Positions 46,805-59,015 of a stretch of DNA of 64,000 nt are shown in pieces; the stretch's first letter is position 1, and each line of letters begins with the position of its first letter. The translations under genes were made by a program, and so were the position numbers. The stretch is from Diphasiastrum complanatum. Taxonomy: Eukaryota > Streptophyta > Lycopodiopsida > Lycopodiales > Lycopodiaceae. The stretch spans positions 20,056,925 to 20,120,924 of the forward strand of contig CM055103.1 in assembly GCA_029204225.1 (NCBI GenBank). Reading direction: 5' to 3'. The notes under the pieces were generated by a model. It worked only from the letters and a program-made list of their open reading frames with translations, did no database searches and was not told the origin of the DNA.

Positions 46805-47770
46805 AAGCATGTGTTGTGTTGCTCCAGAATCGAGGAACCATTCCTCTGATTGTTCAACATGGTGATGATTCACCATTTCGGCTTCATGCTTATCGTCATC
46901 TTCAACATCCTGCTTCATGTTGTTGGCTGCATTGGCTTGTTGATCCATCTGTTTCTTCTTGTTGTTATTGAACTTCAAGATTCAGTAGTCCTAGATTTCG
47001 TGGTTTATCCTTTTGCAGTACTTGCAGAATAATATTCTTTTGTTTTCAGCAGGTTGCTGATTCTGAGTTGAACCTTGCTTTTGTGACTGCTTCTGGTTGT
47101 CGTCAAATTGTCTGAAAGCCTTCTTCTTCAGTTGTTTTTTCATGTTCGTATTGGAGGACAGAGCCTGCGAGTTGTTGATGGAGGATGAGGATGCTCAATT
47201 CCTTCAGGTCTCCTCCTCCAACAGCATAATAATGGCTCTGAACAAAGTTATATCTAAGTGTGTGAAAATCATCATCACCCGATTTTCATAAGAGAATGGC
47301 AAACTAGACAATAAGTTCATTACATCGTCTGAATATTCAATTACTGAATCTATTGCAGCCATTTTGCTCTAATAGTCTTAAATTGATTAATTTGATTCTG
47401 AACAAAATCACCTTCGGACATTCTGAATGCGAAGAACTTTCTCCTTGGATGCAGCTTTGAAGTGACATCTCTCACTTCGTAAAGTGTGCTCAATAAGTCC
47501 CAAGCTTCTTTCGAAGATTGGGCTCTTGTTTGATATGACCAATATGTATGTCGGAGATGTTAAGTGTGATCAAGACGAAAGCCTTGCCATCCATGAGCTT
47601 CCACTTGGAAATGGCTTGCTCATCCACACTGGGAAGTAGTTCGGTTCCAGCGACTATTTTCCATAATTCCTTGGCCATCAGTACTACTCTCATTTTGAAT
47701 ATTCATAAGTGGTAATTCAAACCATCGAGTTTGTCTACCATTAGAGCATACTACGATTGTGAATCCATTT
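46805..47770 (-). pseudogene. Copia gag and protease active site (minus strand)
   Basis: Gag starts upstream near 47750 with ALMVDKLDGLNYHLW and MRVVLMAKELWKIVAGTE, then ISKWKLMDGKAFVLITLNIS, typical of copia gag. Later parts are frameshifted. A degraded zinc knuckle (QYCKRINHEI) and a basic Asn/Lys/Gln stretch (FNNNKKKQMDQQ) lead to the protease site WFLDSGATQHM near 46811-46843. There the frame runs into unrelated LTR-like sequence. Primer site and LTR-type promoter lie just upstream (47933-48100), so this is the 5' part of a minus-strand copia. Confidence 0.82.
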
Positions 47771-47932
47771 GGAAGTTCAGGATGAGTGTATGCAGATAGT
47801 AGATTATATGACTGGAAACAATTATAGTAAGTGCCTACTCTTTATCAGAACAATCGTTCTGATAATGCAAACTCTATATTCGCTTGGATACCATGTCGGT
47901 ATCAAATAAAAACATCAAAAAGTTAAATTATG

Positions 47933-47944
47933 GCTCTGATACCA
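47933..47944 (-). promoter_or_regulatory. Primer-binding site, initiator tRNA-Met (minus strand)
   Basis: The minus strand reads TGGTATCAGAGC, then CATAATTT. It lies about 165 bases upstream of the gag start. Confidence 0.88.
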
Positions 47945-48500
47945 GTCGAGATTCGATGTGAGAGAGTGTCACGACAGGGAGAAGCGAGCAGAGAATCATC
48001 GGTTATGGCTATCGGATTCACACGGACTTTGATAGATCGAAGACTACCCTAATTGATCACAGCTTCGGAGTCGCTAGATATGCAATCGATTTTATAGCCA
48101 TGCATGAAATACATTGATTTTAGATTTAGCGCTTTACAAAAGCGTTTTAGTACAAAACTTAGAGCAATATAATGAACAGAGACTATCAATCAAACAAAAC
48201 AATTTAATCTACGAATAAATTAATCTGCAAGCAAGAATCGATCAAAACATAAATAAATGAGCATTCAACACAACACACGTGACCTAGATTATTAGAACAT
48301 TGAATATTCAGTCGTGAAGAAAATACAATCTGAATGCAAATAGAGTTGCATTCTTTCCGGAACAATACTCTGATATAACAGAGGGAAACAACAAGTAATT
48401 GCACTCTGGATGTTCAATTGATCAACTAGATGAATAATTGAGATAATAACTTCTAACCGAGAAACTGATAAATTGCTAGATATATACACGTGGCTCATTA
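47945..48500 (-). repeat. Probable 5' LTR of the minus-strand copia, with TATA box
   Basis: Adjacent to the primer site. A good TATA box (GGCTATAAAATCG on the minus strand, TATAAA at 48091-48096) lies about 150 bases before the LTR end, as expected for an LTR promoter. The far edge was not found; 48500 is a guess. Confidence 0.55.
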
Positions 48501-50050
48501 ATTAAAAGAATGCTTAGTTTGTACTTTACAACATTGCTCTACTCGAGTCCATATAAAAGCTAAAACCAACAAAAAGTATCATCTACCTATAAGATATGGC
48601 CATTTTGAAACATTCTTATATACTATACTTTATGTTTGACGAGTGTAGAATATGATACATGGAATGTAATTCTTATGACAAATACAATTACAATAAGATT
48701 ACTTGTTGCAGCTATAGAGATGATGCATGCATGATTGATAAGTTTGGAATTTGGTAAACTTGTTGTGAAGGAATATGAACACAATGTGAACTTGGAGATA
48801 CGCAAGAGCAATGTTATTAGGAAATAAATTTCAAATAGTACTTATGAGATGAGAATTTGCATTCGATGAAGTGGAACACATCTTTCCAAGAACTATGAAG
48901 CCTTAGGACTGTGTTATGTTGGAAGGAAATAGAGATGACTATTTGGGTAACGATTCAGGTGGGAGCATTGAAAAGAAAAAAAATAAGTTATATATAATCG
49001 AACATTCTTTTTTTAATCAGTGGTTTTATGATAGATTGATTAGCTACCTTACTCAGCAAGTAAACACAAGTCAAAAAAGGTGTTCGACCCTGGCAATAGA
49101 TAGCTTTTACAAATAGCCTATTACATGCACATAATGCACCTACAAATCACTAAAACAACTTGTCAAGAAAAGATTTTAAAAGTACAAGACACAAACATGT
49201 TGAGCCTAGGTAAAATTAGGTTAAACAGTAAATATTTGAAACAAGCTAATTGGATGGAGATGATATATCGTGCTAGAGAATTTTTAACAATAGTAGCAAA
49301 CCTTGGGGTAATGAGCCAAGACTGCATCGACACATGAGTAAAACACAGCTTAAGTGCAGACTTAATTATCCAAGTATCATATGGAAACATAGAGACGAAT
49401 GACATACTTTGATGAAAAGAAGGAAATGCAGAGAACACATTCAACCTGGAATTTGCAGGATCTTTTAAAGCAAAATACTTCTTTAAAGCCTTGAAGGGAG
49501 GGGAAAATCAATAAAACATCTGGCTTGCATGATCCTTGTCCTAGTGTGCGGGAGATATGAGGAAACAATTTCACAGGTTGCTGGGATTGTTGCTTAAAGA
49601 AAAGGACATTTATTTCAATAGACACGCAAAATATGGTCCGTTTTGCAGACTAATTATACAATAGTTGGTGATGCCTTCCCTCATTCTTCAGAGATAGATT
49701 CATGGCATAGCCTCAAGATTAACCCAATTGGACATCATTTATAACATATCGATGTTATGTCTAGGATAATACCCAACATAACAAAGGAGACGTGCAATTC
49801 TCAACCCTATATAGTCCACCCACAAAGTCTCAGACCATCAACTTCATCGTGCATACGCCTTACTCACTTCCCAACAGTAGGTGCAGGTCACATGCACAAA
49901 CAATCAAAGCTGTGAGATGAAATACTTTGGTTGATGAGGTCAACAAAGGGCTATGATGATGAAGCAACACCATAAATTTTACTCTATCAGATCTTTGTAT
50001 AGAAACCTGTGCGCATTGATGAAAAGTGCTATTGTCTTCCTTGTTCTAAT
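48501..50050. other. No gene recognised
   Basis: AT-rich intergenic DNA between the copia LTR and the Sucrase/Ferredoxin-like gene. It may contain the 3' flank of that gene. No motif was found. Confidence 0.4.
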
Positions 50051-50058
50051 GAGAGAGA

Positions 50059-50106
<48 letters not shown>
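50051..50106. repeat. (GA)n microsatellite
   Basis: About 56 bases of GA repeat with one GT interruption, about 320 bases downstream of the stop of the Sucrase/Ferredoxin-like gene. Confidence 0.95.
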
Positions 50107-50108
<2 letters not shown>

Positions 50109-50424
50109 CCCCAATGGTTCTGTTGAGATTTCTCCAGTACATACTCCTTGGCACTTGTACCGAACCATATTCCCTCCACCACCTCCTGCTTTCCAATTTC
50201 CTTAGCGAAACAAGGAAATCTCAATTAATAAACCTGCTCACCACTCGGCCACAACTGTTGCATTTATCTCCCCAGAAATATATGCATGAAAATTTCACCA
50301 AGGCTTCCCAAACCACTCAAGCTCTGCTTGTTGCAGGCACATCATACAAGCAGAAGATTATTTTAAATAAGCGAAACTAAATAGTAAACCACGTAGCTAA
50401 ATAGTATGTTCAGAGGCTACTCTT

Positions 50425-53400
50425 CTATGATGAAGTTCTATAGAAATGATATGCCAAACCAACCGACACGGCAGCTCCAATCAGTGCCGTAGCCACTATT
50501 GTGTCCTCCAGCTCCCATGTCTCAAAAAGCCGGCTCGCTAAGTTCCTGCGACATCCACCCCTTGAGGGTGAAATCTCCACTTTCAAAGTTCTACTTGTAG
50601 AATCTTTGTCCTCACTCGCTTGTTCTCCATTTTGCCCAACCTTTTCAAGATCTGCCTTTGCAAATTTTCCGTTATCATCTCCCTCAAATAAAACATTTGA
50701 TGGAAATTCTAGAGCACTGCAATCTTGGCTTTGACCACACATGCACCCAGCACATTGTTCAAGTTGAGATCGGCTATTTTGGGCTAGCTTCTGTTCTTCT
50801 TCAGTCAAGCTCATTTGCCCTCTGCATGTTCAAACAAAGAGAAGTATTTCAGCTATTTAATACTTTGATAAAGGTCTACAGTGTAAAACATAGATATCTA
50901 AGCTTAAAAAAGGAGAAACACAACTCAGGTCATGATTATTCATAACCTAACGTAATTAAGTAAAACTAAATAGAAGATTAGATCTGAGAAAGTTTTGGCA
51001 AACATAAAAATTATTTATCAATTGCTAAAAATAGTCACACCACTAAAAGAAATATTCTTTGCAAACTTAAACCCATCAAGTCAATGACTTATTCCTCTAT
51101 CACACTCTAATGGAATATGAAAACTTCGCCTGTCTCCTCAGAAAGGCATTAATTAGAATTAGCCAGTGCCCTTTGCAACTTCCAATACCCTTAGCTATTC
51201 CTGAACCAGATAGACAACCCTCAACAAAATATGCTTGTTCACGAACTCCAATAATATAAGGCAGTTTATCAAATTGCTTTCTTTCTTTCTTTGTAGTTTG
51301 TGATTGTTGAGCATAATTCTTTTGACCTTCCATAACTCTAGAATGCTTGGAAAATTTACATATGCCCAAGGCTTAATGGGACTTCCTATCGTCATTCATC
51401 ATTTTTGCTGTTTTATAAGTGCCATTGTGTAGATTCTTACAATCCAACTAGTCGAAGAGTTGACAATGATTATCTTTTAATAATCTCAACTTATTTTTCT
51501 TCAGCAAAGGCCCTTCTTGAAGATAAAGAAGTCAATAGAAGAGCAAAAGCATCCTCATAATGATTCTAAATCAGAAGCTTACTGATCAAGAATATAAGGT
51601 CCTTCACAATCAGCATCTGGTGCAAGCTCTACACTACTTTGCTTCATGACTTTTTTCCATTTACTTGAGAAGTTAATTGGCTTTCAGAACCAGGTTATTA
51701 TGGATAAGGGCAATTCCATTCATGGTCAAGGTATTAACCAGAAAGCAGATGTGCTCACCTCCACAGCCTTTCGACAATTTCTCCCTTGCCAATGTGTTGC
51801 TCTAGAAGGTCTGCAACGTCATTTGGAGTGACATATCCGTACCTGAAATAGAAAACAGACATCACACTAACTGGATGCTTAGCTTCTAGGTCAAGAAACA
51901 TTAATGGAATGTTAAATCAAGACATGAATTTGGACATGAATCGATTAAGCCAAATTCCTCACCAATGGCCAGCAATGGCACCTCCTTGAGGGCTGTAGAT
52001 AATAATATTCCCAGCATATTTATGACCTCCAACATGGGAACAAGCTCTCACAAATACTTCATTGTCTAAACTGTGCTTTGTAATTTCTTCCTTAAACTTT
52101 TCTATCAGCAAAGGGCCACAATAACCACAACGTGCATCTCGGTTTGCATGGGCACAGACGAAAATATGACTTCCTGTAAGATGCTCAGGTTTACCCGCAA
52201 TCCAATGCTTTCCTTTCACCAATACATCCTCCACGAAAGAGTCAACATCAAAGTGAGTGAGGCCCCTGCACCAAAGATATTGAATTACTCCAATGAACAG
52301 CTTAGATTAACATTTTCACTCAATCTGAAAACCATTTGTACACAGATGTCCTATAGGACCAGTAAGCTGCAGCTGCAATAATAACTTGAATCTGCAGCTT
52401 GTCGAAATGACTGAAGCATATAATTGTTAAAATGCTCTACCTTTAAATCCAGCATCCCAAAGATTAAGAAGTGCAACCTTTATTAACCATATGGAGTCCA
52501 CCCGTGGTCTTATGGTACAAACATGTCTACTGTCATGAACACCCAAGACTAGGTGCTGCCACAATCTATGGGTTAGGAAAAACTAAAACAGGGATGTGAA
52601 CTACTTCGTTTTAAACAAAGTGATTAAAACCCACACAGGTTGTTTCTCCTACAAATTGTAAGTTGCTAAATTTTCTGAGAGAATAGTCAGATGCGTCTAA
52701 CACCATAGAGATATCATCAACTCACAATCCACAAAGCAAAAGTAGCAGTTTCATGCCTGAGCAATCATAAAGACCTTCATTTTTAACACCTCTAGTGCAG
52801 TTTTGCTGTTTGAATTCCCTAAGCTCCCTCAATTATTAAGCCTTGTACTACAAACATATCATGCGGCAGTAACAATGCAATGTCACTCAAGGAGCAATTC
52901 TGAAATTTCTAATGCAAGATTCAAAGATGAACTCTAGTTTCTAAGAATAAAACAATCCTAAGCCTCCTCTCATTGATAACTTTTTAGCACTTTTCACCTA
53001 CTTAATATAAAGAAAATCGTATCAAGTGCATACCTGGACCTTCTATTGATGTTTGATTATTATTCAATTTGGCCCCCTACAAAACATGTGTTTTGTAGTG
53101 AGGTTATAGGCTTACAACATCAACAACGCTTTATGATGAAAATTCTATGTAAAAAAGGATCGTATACTACAATACCTGGAAACAAATTTACATATGGTAC
53201 TTGAAACCTTCCCCTGAAGTTATTGTTAGTGTAGTTTGAAGGACTTTAAATCCAGATTCTCTTGCTAGTTAAAACCAACGCAGGCATAAAGCCCATGGGC
53301 TCATCCCCTGAAGCACTTTGTAAGGGAAAAAAGCCACATATTTCTAGATGCAATCCGGCAGATAAGTTTTACGCATCAGCTAACCTCTATTACAGATAAA

Positions 53401-54225
53401 ATGTTATAACGTTTTGGTGCAGTGGAATGTCTTGCCCTCGAATTTTCCGGGATGTGAAGCCTTGCCTCAGGCGGTAGCCTTTGGCCGGCTTCTCCAATCC
53501 AGGAAAGTGGGAGGGCGAGATTCTGTATACAGAGTGCACCAAAGAAAACAGCCCACCCATATTTCAGCATCTCTGGGAAGATTAAGATGTCTCCATTTGA
53601 AGATCCGCTTCCATCACGTCCCTCGCATATAGTTAGTTTAGTCTGCAAAAACTTTGTCAGAGGGGGGTTAGTTGCTGTTGGTTGTATCATAGCCATCCAA
53701 TCATAAAACCAACTATACTAGATTAGTGATAAAACATAATGGAAGCATGGGAGGAGGCCATAGACATGAAGCTGCACTGCTGCAGGTCAAAGGTTGCACC
53801 TTTTTCGGCATATCATTCTTGCGAGCCCTGAGAGCAGCCACAAGGTGGCGAGGGAGGCGATCAAAGTCTGCGGCCTCCACATGGGGCGGCCAGCTCAACG
53901 CATCCTTGTAGCACAGAAACACATGCCTCTCGTACAGACCAACGCTTCCTACCAGAGGATCCGTATACATCTCCGCCCTATTGAACCCATCTTTCGATTC
54001 ATCTTTTTCTTCTTCTGCAGCACCCACCTTTTCTGTTCTTGTTCCGATCCCCCCCTGCTCCGTGCCCAGCTTGTTGCTGCTGCTATCTACTAATGCTACT
54101 GCTGATTTTGAGTTTGATTTATCCATGTTTAAGCCATCAAGCTGCGTGCTTTCCTTGCTTCCAGCAGCTGCTAGGGAGCGCTGGGGGGTCTCAATAACCG
54201 AGGAACCCTCTCCCAAGTCCGCCAT
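50425..54225 (-). CDS. Sucrase/Ferredoxin-like (Apd1/Aim32-type) protein with C-terminal anchor, five exons
   Basis: Exons on the minus strand: 54225-53800, 53642-53557, 52265-51963, 51842-51759 and 50821-50425. All introns have GT-AG edges, the phases agree, and the coding length is 1296 bases (431 residues). Residues 1-75 are acidic and low-complexity. The thioredoxin-like Suc/Fer domain (PF06999 type) spans about 85-300: RHVFLCYKDALSWP, then KLTICEGRDGSGSSNGDILI. GLTHFDVDSFVEDVLVKG follows, then FVCAHANRDARCGYCGPLL (Cys208, 217 and 220) and CSHVGGHKYAGNIIIY (His248 and His252). Yeast Apd1 binds a [2Fe-2S] cluster through two Cys and two His, and the His-x3-His here fits that. The C-terminus (about 404-425, IVATALIGAAVSVGLAYHFY) is a single membrane helix, so a tail-anchored redox protein is likely. 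The plant protein's substrate is unknown. The gene looks intact. Confidence 0.93.
53077..53098. repeat. Short inverted repeat in intron 2 of the Suc/Fer-like gene
   Basis: CTACAAAACA and TGTTTTGTAG are perfect 10-bp inverted arms with a 2-base spacer. It could form a small hairpin; no function is claimed. Confidence 0.7.
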
Positions 54226-54699
54226 CTATGTAGCTATCTATGTATCCTCTCTCCGTGTCAGAGATGTCTTGTGGGTCGACGCACTACCGAGTGGTAAGAA
54301 AGGACAAGGCCGACGAGAAGAAAGAAGACATGAGGAGGGGAAAGAGCAAAAGCCTGCTGGCCCTGAAGGGAAGGGGAAGGGAAGGGAAGACCAGGTCAGG
54401 GACGCTAGTCTCTCTTCCTTTGCACAAGTAACTAGTAGCTACTAGTATAAAGGCTAAAGTTGAAAGTTTGGGTAGAGGAGCTTATTTCTTGTCTTCAATG
54501 AGGAGCTTATTTTATGCACTATGGTGAATGGGGGAGGCAAGGCCTCACCCTCATCCAAGATCCATAGTGATGGGAATGCGAAACAGCTCCGCTGATGGGA
54601 GTCTGTGACATTCCCGACGATGAAGGCCGGATAGAGCCGACTTGGCAAGAGTAGCTACTGCTACTAACTGCAGTCTAATTCTCTTCCAAGCCCCAAATC
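54226..54699 (-). other. 5' flank of the Suc/Fer-like gene
   Basis: The presumed 5' UTR and promoter. It contains purine-rich AGGGGAAGGG-type strings near 54340-54390. I see no clear TATA box on the minus strand. Confidence 0.4.
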
Positions 54700-55739
54700 G
54701 CTTCTGACGATCTGTTGTAAAAATTAAACTTGTAAACAGCAGATAATGTTGAGTAAGACAACAACGGAAATTTATCTACTGCTAGTATGCATTCCAATAT
54801 TGCAGATCATACACATCACAGAACAAAGCATTGAGAAAATCGCTTTTATTATCAGAACTGAATTTACAATATTTTCTTGAGCGTTGTTTGTTTCCCAGAT
54901 CAGCACGTTGACGCGAGAGAGATGTTCTCTCTCACGAATAATATGACTAGCTACTACTAATCTATAAACTCACTCTGGAGCTATCTCAGACTTTTACAGT
55001 TCTGTCTATTTTGTCTCTGTTACTGTCTGCATCCTTCATTGATCCATTTTTATGTGATCAATCCAAGGAACTGATTAAGTTAAAAGATCTAATGAAAAGA
55101 AATACATTAGACTTAATCAAAAACTGATTCTAGTTTCCTGTCTCTGTCCTTCATGCATTAACCGCCCTCTGCCCATTGCACAATGTCTTCACGCTGCAAA
55201 CCTTCGCTTTTTGTCAAAAAGACACTTTCGCGATTTTAAGGGCAGTGCTGCTTCTTCAAGGGCACCTTCACTTTGGCGACAGTGTCGTCTTTTTCGCAAA
55301 AAGGCAAAAAATGCGATAGTGGGGCAGGAAGCAGTTCTAAAGTCAGCTTCACATTTCTAAGGTCAAGTAAAGAAAGTGTCGCCTTTTTCGCAGAAATGCG
55401 AAAAATGCGACAATGTCACCTTTTTCCCGAAAGACGAAAAACGCGACAGTAGGCCTAAAAATTTTCTAAGGCATTTTGTGACAGTGTCGCCTTTTTCGCA
55501 AAAATGCGACAGTGTCGGGAGAGTTGGCCAAAATCATTTTTTAAGTATTTTAGACCTAGGGATGAATTTTTTTCATGACCCAAAAATGAGAACTGTGCGA
55601 CAAAACAGTTCAAAAATGCAGACTGTGCGAAACTAGTTCAAAATGCACAGTCGCTAAAAACAACAAACGAAAAACTAAGGAAAAATACTAGGGCTTTGAA
55701 AGATAGAAACTCTTAGTTTCTTTAGCTCCCCCTCAAAGC
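54700..55739 (-). repeat. 3' flank/LTR-like region of a minus-strand copia, with GCGACAGTGTCGC array
   Basis: On the minus strand a purine tract (TTTGAGGGGGAGC, 55737-55725) follows the copia RNase H, as a polypurine tract would. Below it, at about 55190-55640, lie repeated motifs such as GCGACAGTGTCGCC, CTTTTTCGCA and AAAAATGCGACA in both orientations. AAGGGCACCTTCA at 55257 recurs at 58724, beyond the other end of the pol fragment, which fits a pair of LTRs. Exact LTR ends are not resolved. Confidence 0.55.
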
Positions 55740-58110
55740 TGGTATTTTTCTGATTCCTAGGCTTGCACACTGCTTCTCAAAAATTGCCTTTTCAAGAGGC
55801 TTTGTGAAAATATCAGCCACCATCTGCTTCGTTCTTCAGCCTGTCTTTCTCAACTAGATCTCTTATCAGATGATATCTGATAGCAATGTGCTTCGTCCTA
55901 AAATGAAACATTGGATCCTTCGTCAGATGAATGGCAAATGTGCTATCCATGAATAGTAGCAGTGGCTCATTGGAGATCTCTCCCAGTCTATAAGGAATTG
56001 CTTGAGCCATGTAAGCTCATTCGCCATCTTGGCTGCTGCAACATACTCTGCTTCGCAGGATGATTGCGCGGTTACGGTCTGCTTCCTGCTGATCCATATC
56101 ACAGCTGCACCGACTACTATTGTGCATCGTCCTGAGACGCTCTTGCAGTCATCTTTCAGGGATGCCCAGCTTGCATCGTTGTAGGATTTGATCTAGAATC
56201 TTTATGCTAAGAGAAACACTGCCCATAATCCTTCGTCTGTTGAAGGTATTGTAGAATTCTCTTGGCTCTCTGCTTGTGCGTAGGTCCTGGATTGACATTA
56301 AACTGGCTCATTCTGAAAACTGCATAAGCAATGTCAGGGCGTGTATTATCTGCCAAGTACATGAGTGATCCGATTAACCTCCTGTATGGCACGTTCTGCA
56401 TGGCTTCTTGCTCTTCTGCATTTTGCGGGTAGTCTTGCTTGGTCAAAATTATTCCAGCTATCATCGGCATATTAGCTCCCTTGTACTCTGTCATTTGAAA
56501 ATCATCAATGATTTTCTAGATGTATCTTGACTGGTGAAGATACAGCTTCCCTTCGTCAAGATCTCTGCAATCCTGGGTAGCATCTTGCTTCCCCTAGGTC
56601 TGATATTTTAAAATGCTGTGAAATATCATGCTTCACCTGAGCAATCAGCTCGTCGCTTCTAGACATGATCAAAGTGTCATCCACGTAGACTTTATGATTT
56701 TTCCATCTGTGACCTTTGTATAGACATTGAAGTCGGCCATCAATGGTTGAAATTCCAAGGATCTGAGAGTGTGATCCTTCTTCTTATACCACTGCCTAGC
56801 GGACTGCTTCAGTCTATATATGCTTCTTTGCATTCGGCAGGCATAGTTTGCAAAGTGTGAGCAGATGAATCCTGGTGGTTGGTCCATATAGACCTCTTCA
56901 TTCAACTCGCCATGTACGAAGGCGGTCTTTTCATAAGATTGTACGCTGCTGCATATGCAAATAGTAGACGTAAGGATGAATGCTTTACGATTGGAGAAAA
57001 GGTCTCAGTATAGTCAACACCATACTTCTGAGAGAAACCTTTCTCCACCAATATGGCCTTGTATTTTGATACGTTGCCATCAGGTCCATACTTTTATTTG
57101 AAAACCCATTTGCACTTTATAGTCTTCATATCTACTAATAATGGCTCCAGATTCTAGACATTGCTCTGCTCCATGGAATTCATCTCATCTTCCATCGTTT
57201 TAATCCACTTGTCCTTATCTGGACAGCTGATAGCTTTCTCATATGTTTGAGGTTCTCCTCCAAATCCACAAAACTCCTCTGATCTAGAGGCTGAGCTATC
57301 AGGCACAAATCTGATAGGTGCTCTTCTTTCTCTCGTGGATCTTCTTGGAGAGTCCGCAGTCAGATCGATGGCCTTGCCCTTGTCAAGTTTCTTGCCTTTG
57401 CTGACTACTGGATTGTGGTGAGTAGCAGGTGTCCTGGGTATAGGATGTGCGCCTTGCTGCTCGTCGTCTGAATAGTCACTCTGTCCATGAGCATCTTGTT
57501 CCTGATGCTCAAGGTCCGCTCCCTCCGTAGATGTTGGCAGGTCATAGTAGCCGTTTGTTTCCCCACCAAACATCGTGTGGCATGGTATGTGCAACACTGG
57601 ATCTACCTGTCCTGTTCTGCAGGTAGTTGGTTGTAGCTACTGCTTCAGCCCATAAAAAATTTGATGCCTTTGAATAGGCCATCATGGATCTCGCAGCTTC
57701 CATGAGAGTCTGATTTCTCCTCTCTGCCACACCATTGTGTTGTGGTGTGTAGGCTGCAGTCTTAGAGTGAAGTATGCCTTTGCTGGTGCAAAACTCTGCA
57801 CATCGTTTGGAGACGTATTCTCCTCCTCTGTTTGTTCTCAGCTCTTCACCTTCTTGTCAGTCCATTTCTCAGCCCAATTCACGAACTCTGTGAATTTGTC
57901 CAGGGCCTCCGACTTGTTGTGGATAAAGTACACGGCTGCAAACTTGCTAAAGTCGTCAATGAAAGTGATGTAGTACTTTGAACCTCCCATGGAGACCACA
58001 TCAAACGGTCCACAGATGTCAAAGTGTACCAGTTCCAGGAGTTCTTTCATTCTGAAAGAGTCCATGGTGAATGGTATGTTGGAAATTAAGCCCACAGTTT
58101 TCTCCTTGGT
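55740..58110 (-). pseudogene. Copia integrase, RT and RNase H (minus strand), decayed
   Basis: On the minus strand integrase starts at 58095 with NIPFTMDSFRMKELLELVHF. The zinc-binding CxxC part is deleted between FRM and KELLELVHFDICGPF. The second catalytic site reads LRTNRGGEY (Asn instead of Asp), and Glu is kept in NGVAERRNQ. The linker has SPRRSTRERRAPIRF. RT shows MNEEVYMDQPPGF and LKQSARQWY, then VYVDDTLI with the YVDD kept. The connection (PYRRLIGSLMYLADNTRPDI) and RNase H (ASWASLKDDCKSVSG, QSSCEAEYVAAAKMANELTW, ADIFTKPLEKAIF) follow. Stops and frameshifts occur throughout. Gag and protease are missing. It is closely related to 41528-42690. Confidence 0.88.
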
Positions 58111-58400
58111 GAATGACTAATTCTATTTCATGATTCTTCCTGCATATTTATTGATCATTGATCTAGGGTTAGGTGAAACCAACTTTGGTTCTACATCTAC
58201 TCATCTGATACTTGTAGGAATCACAAAACTTAGACAACCAATTTATTTGAAGAACGTCTACAACGGGCTTCCGGCTGATCTCCAGCAAAGGGTAATCAAT
58301 CATGTTATAGTTTCAAGTTTTAGATGTTAAGTTCAATTATTTGAAGTCATTGAAGACTTGGCCATCTTCAAGGACTTCCAAGAACTAGCATTTGGAACAA
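58111..58400. other. Flank of the copia fragment
   Basis: No motif recognised. The integrase frame breaks down past 58110. Confidence 0.4.
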
Positions 58401-58538
58401 GTCTGCAGAATTACACTAAGTGTCGCAACAGTCTGCAGAATTACACTGTGTCGCAACAGGCTGCAAAATTACACTAAGTGTCGCAACAGTCTGCAGAATT
58501 ACACTAAGTGTCATGACAGTCTGCAGAAATGAACTATG
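58401..58538. repeat. Minisatellite, 30-bp unit, about 4.5 copies
   Basis: GTCTGCAGAATTACACTAAG plus TGTCGCAACA repeats head to tail from 58401, with copies at 58431 (28 bases), 58459 and 58489 and a partial copy at 58519. Confidence 0.93.
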
Positions 58539-59015
58539 TTTTCCACACTTCAACTTTTTCACATTTCCCCGAAATGCGACACTTTCATAGTTCAAAAGTT
58601 TAACTGTTTTAAAGGCACCTTCAGCTTTTTTGCAAAATCCCGAAGAGAGAGAAAATGCCGAAGGTCATCTATTTTTTTAAGTTAAACTGTTTCAAGGACA
58701 CCTTCACCTTTTTTCCAAGGGCACCTTCAGCTTTTTTGCAAAATCTCGAAGAGAGAGAAAACCACTTCACGTAAAATGCGAAGTGAGAGAATCAGTGACA
58801 TCCTCGTCAACGTCAATGATGCTAAATTGTTGATCGTATACATTATGTACAATCGTCACAAAAGCCATATACTTCCAAGTACAACGGCTTTCCTAATTAG
58901 GTGACAAGCATTGATTGTAATTAATACACGGATGAAATCTATAAGTAGATCGTCCGAGCACATATTATTGGTTGCTCCGTCCATGAGACAATGTTTGAGC
59001 ATCCCAGTTACACCG
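58539..59015. other. LTR-related repeats, no gene
   Basis: CACCTTCA(G/C)CTTTTTTGCAAA and CGAAGAGAGAGAAAA each occur twice (near 58616-58645 and 58725-58760). They share wording with the array at 55190-55640, so this is probably remnant LTR sequence of the neighbouring copia. Confidence 0.5.

Noticed and set aside
53077-53098. TTTTGTAGTG in an intron as the missing right end of a CACTA element
   Set aside because: It belongs to a 22-base local inverted repeat with no motif array next to it.
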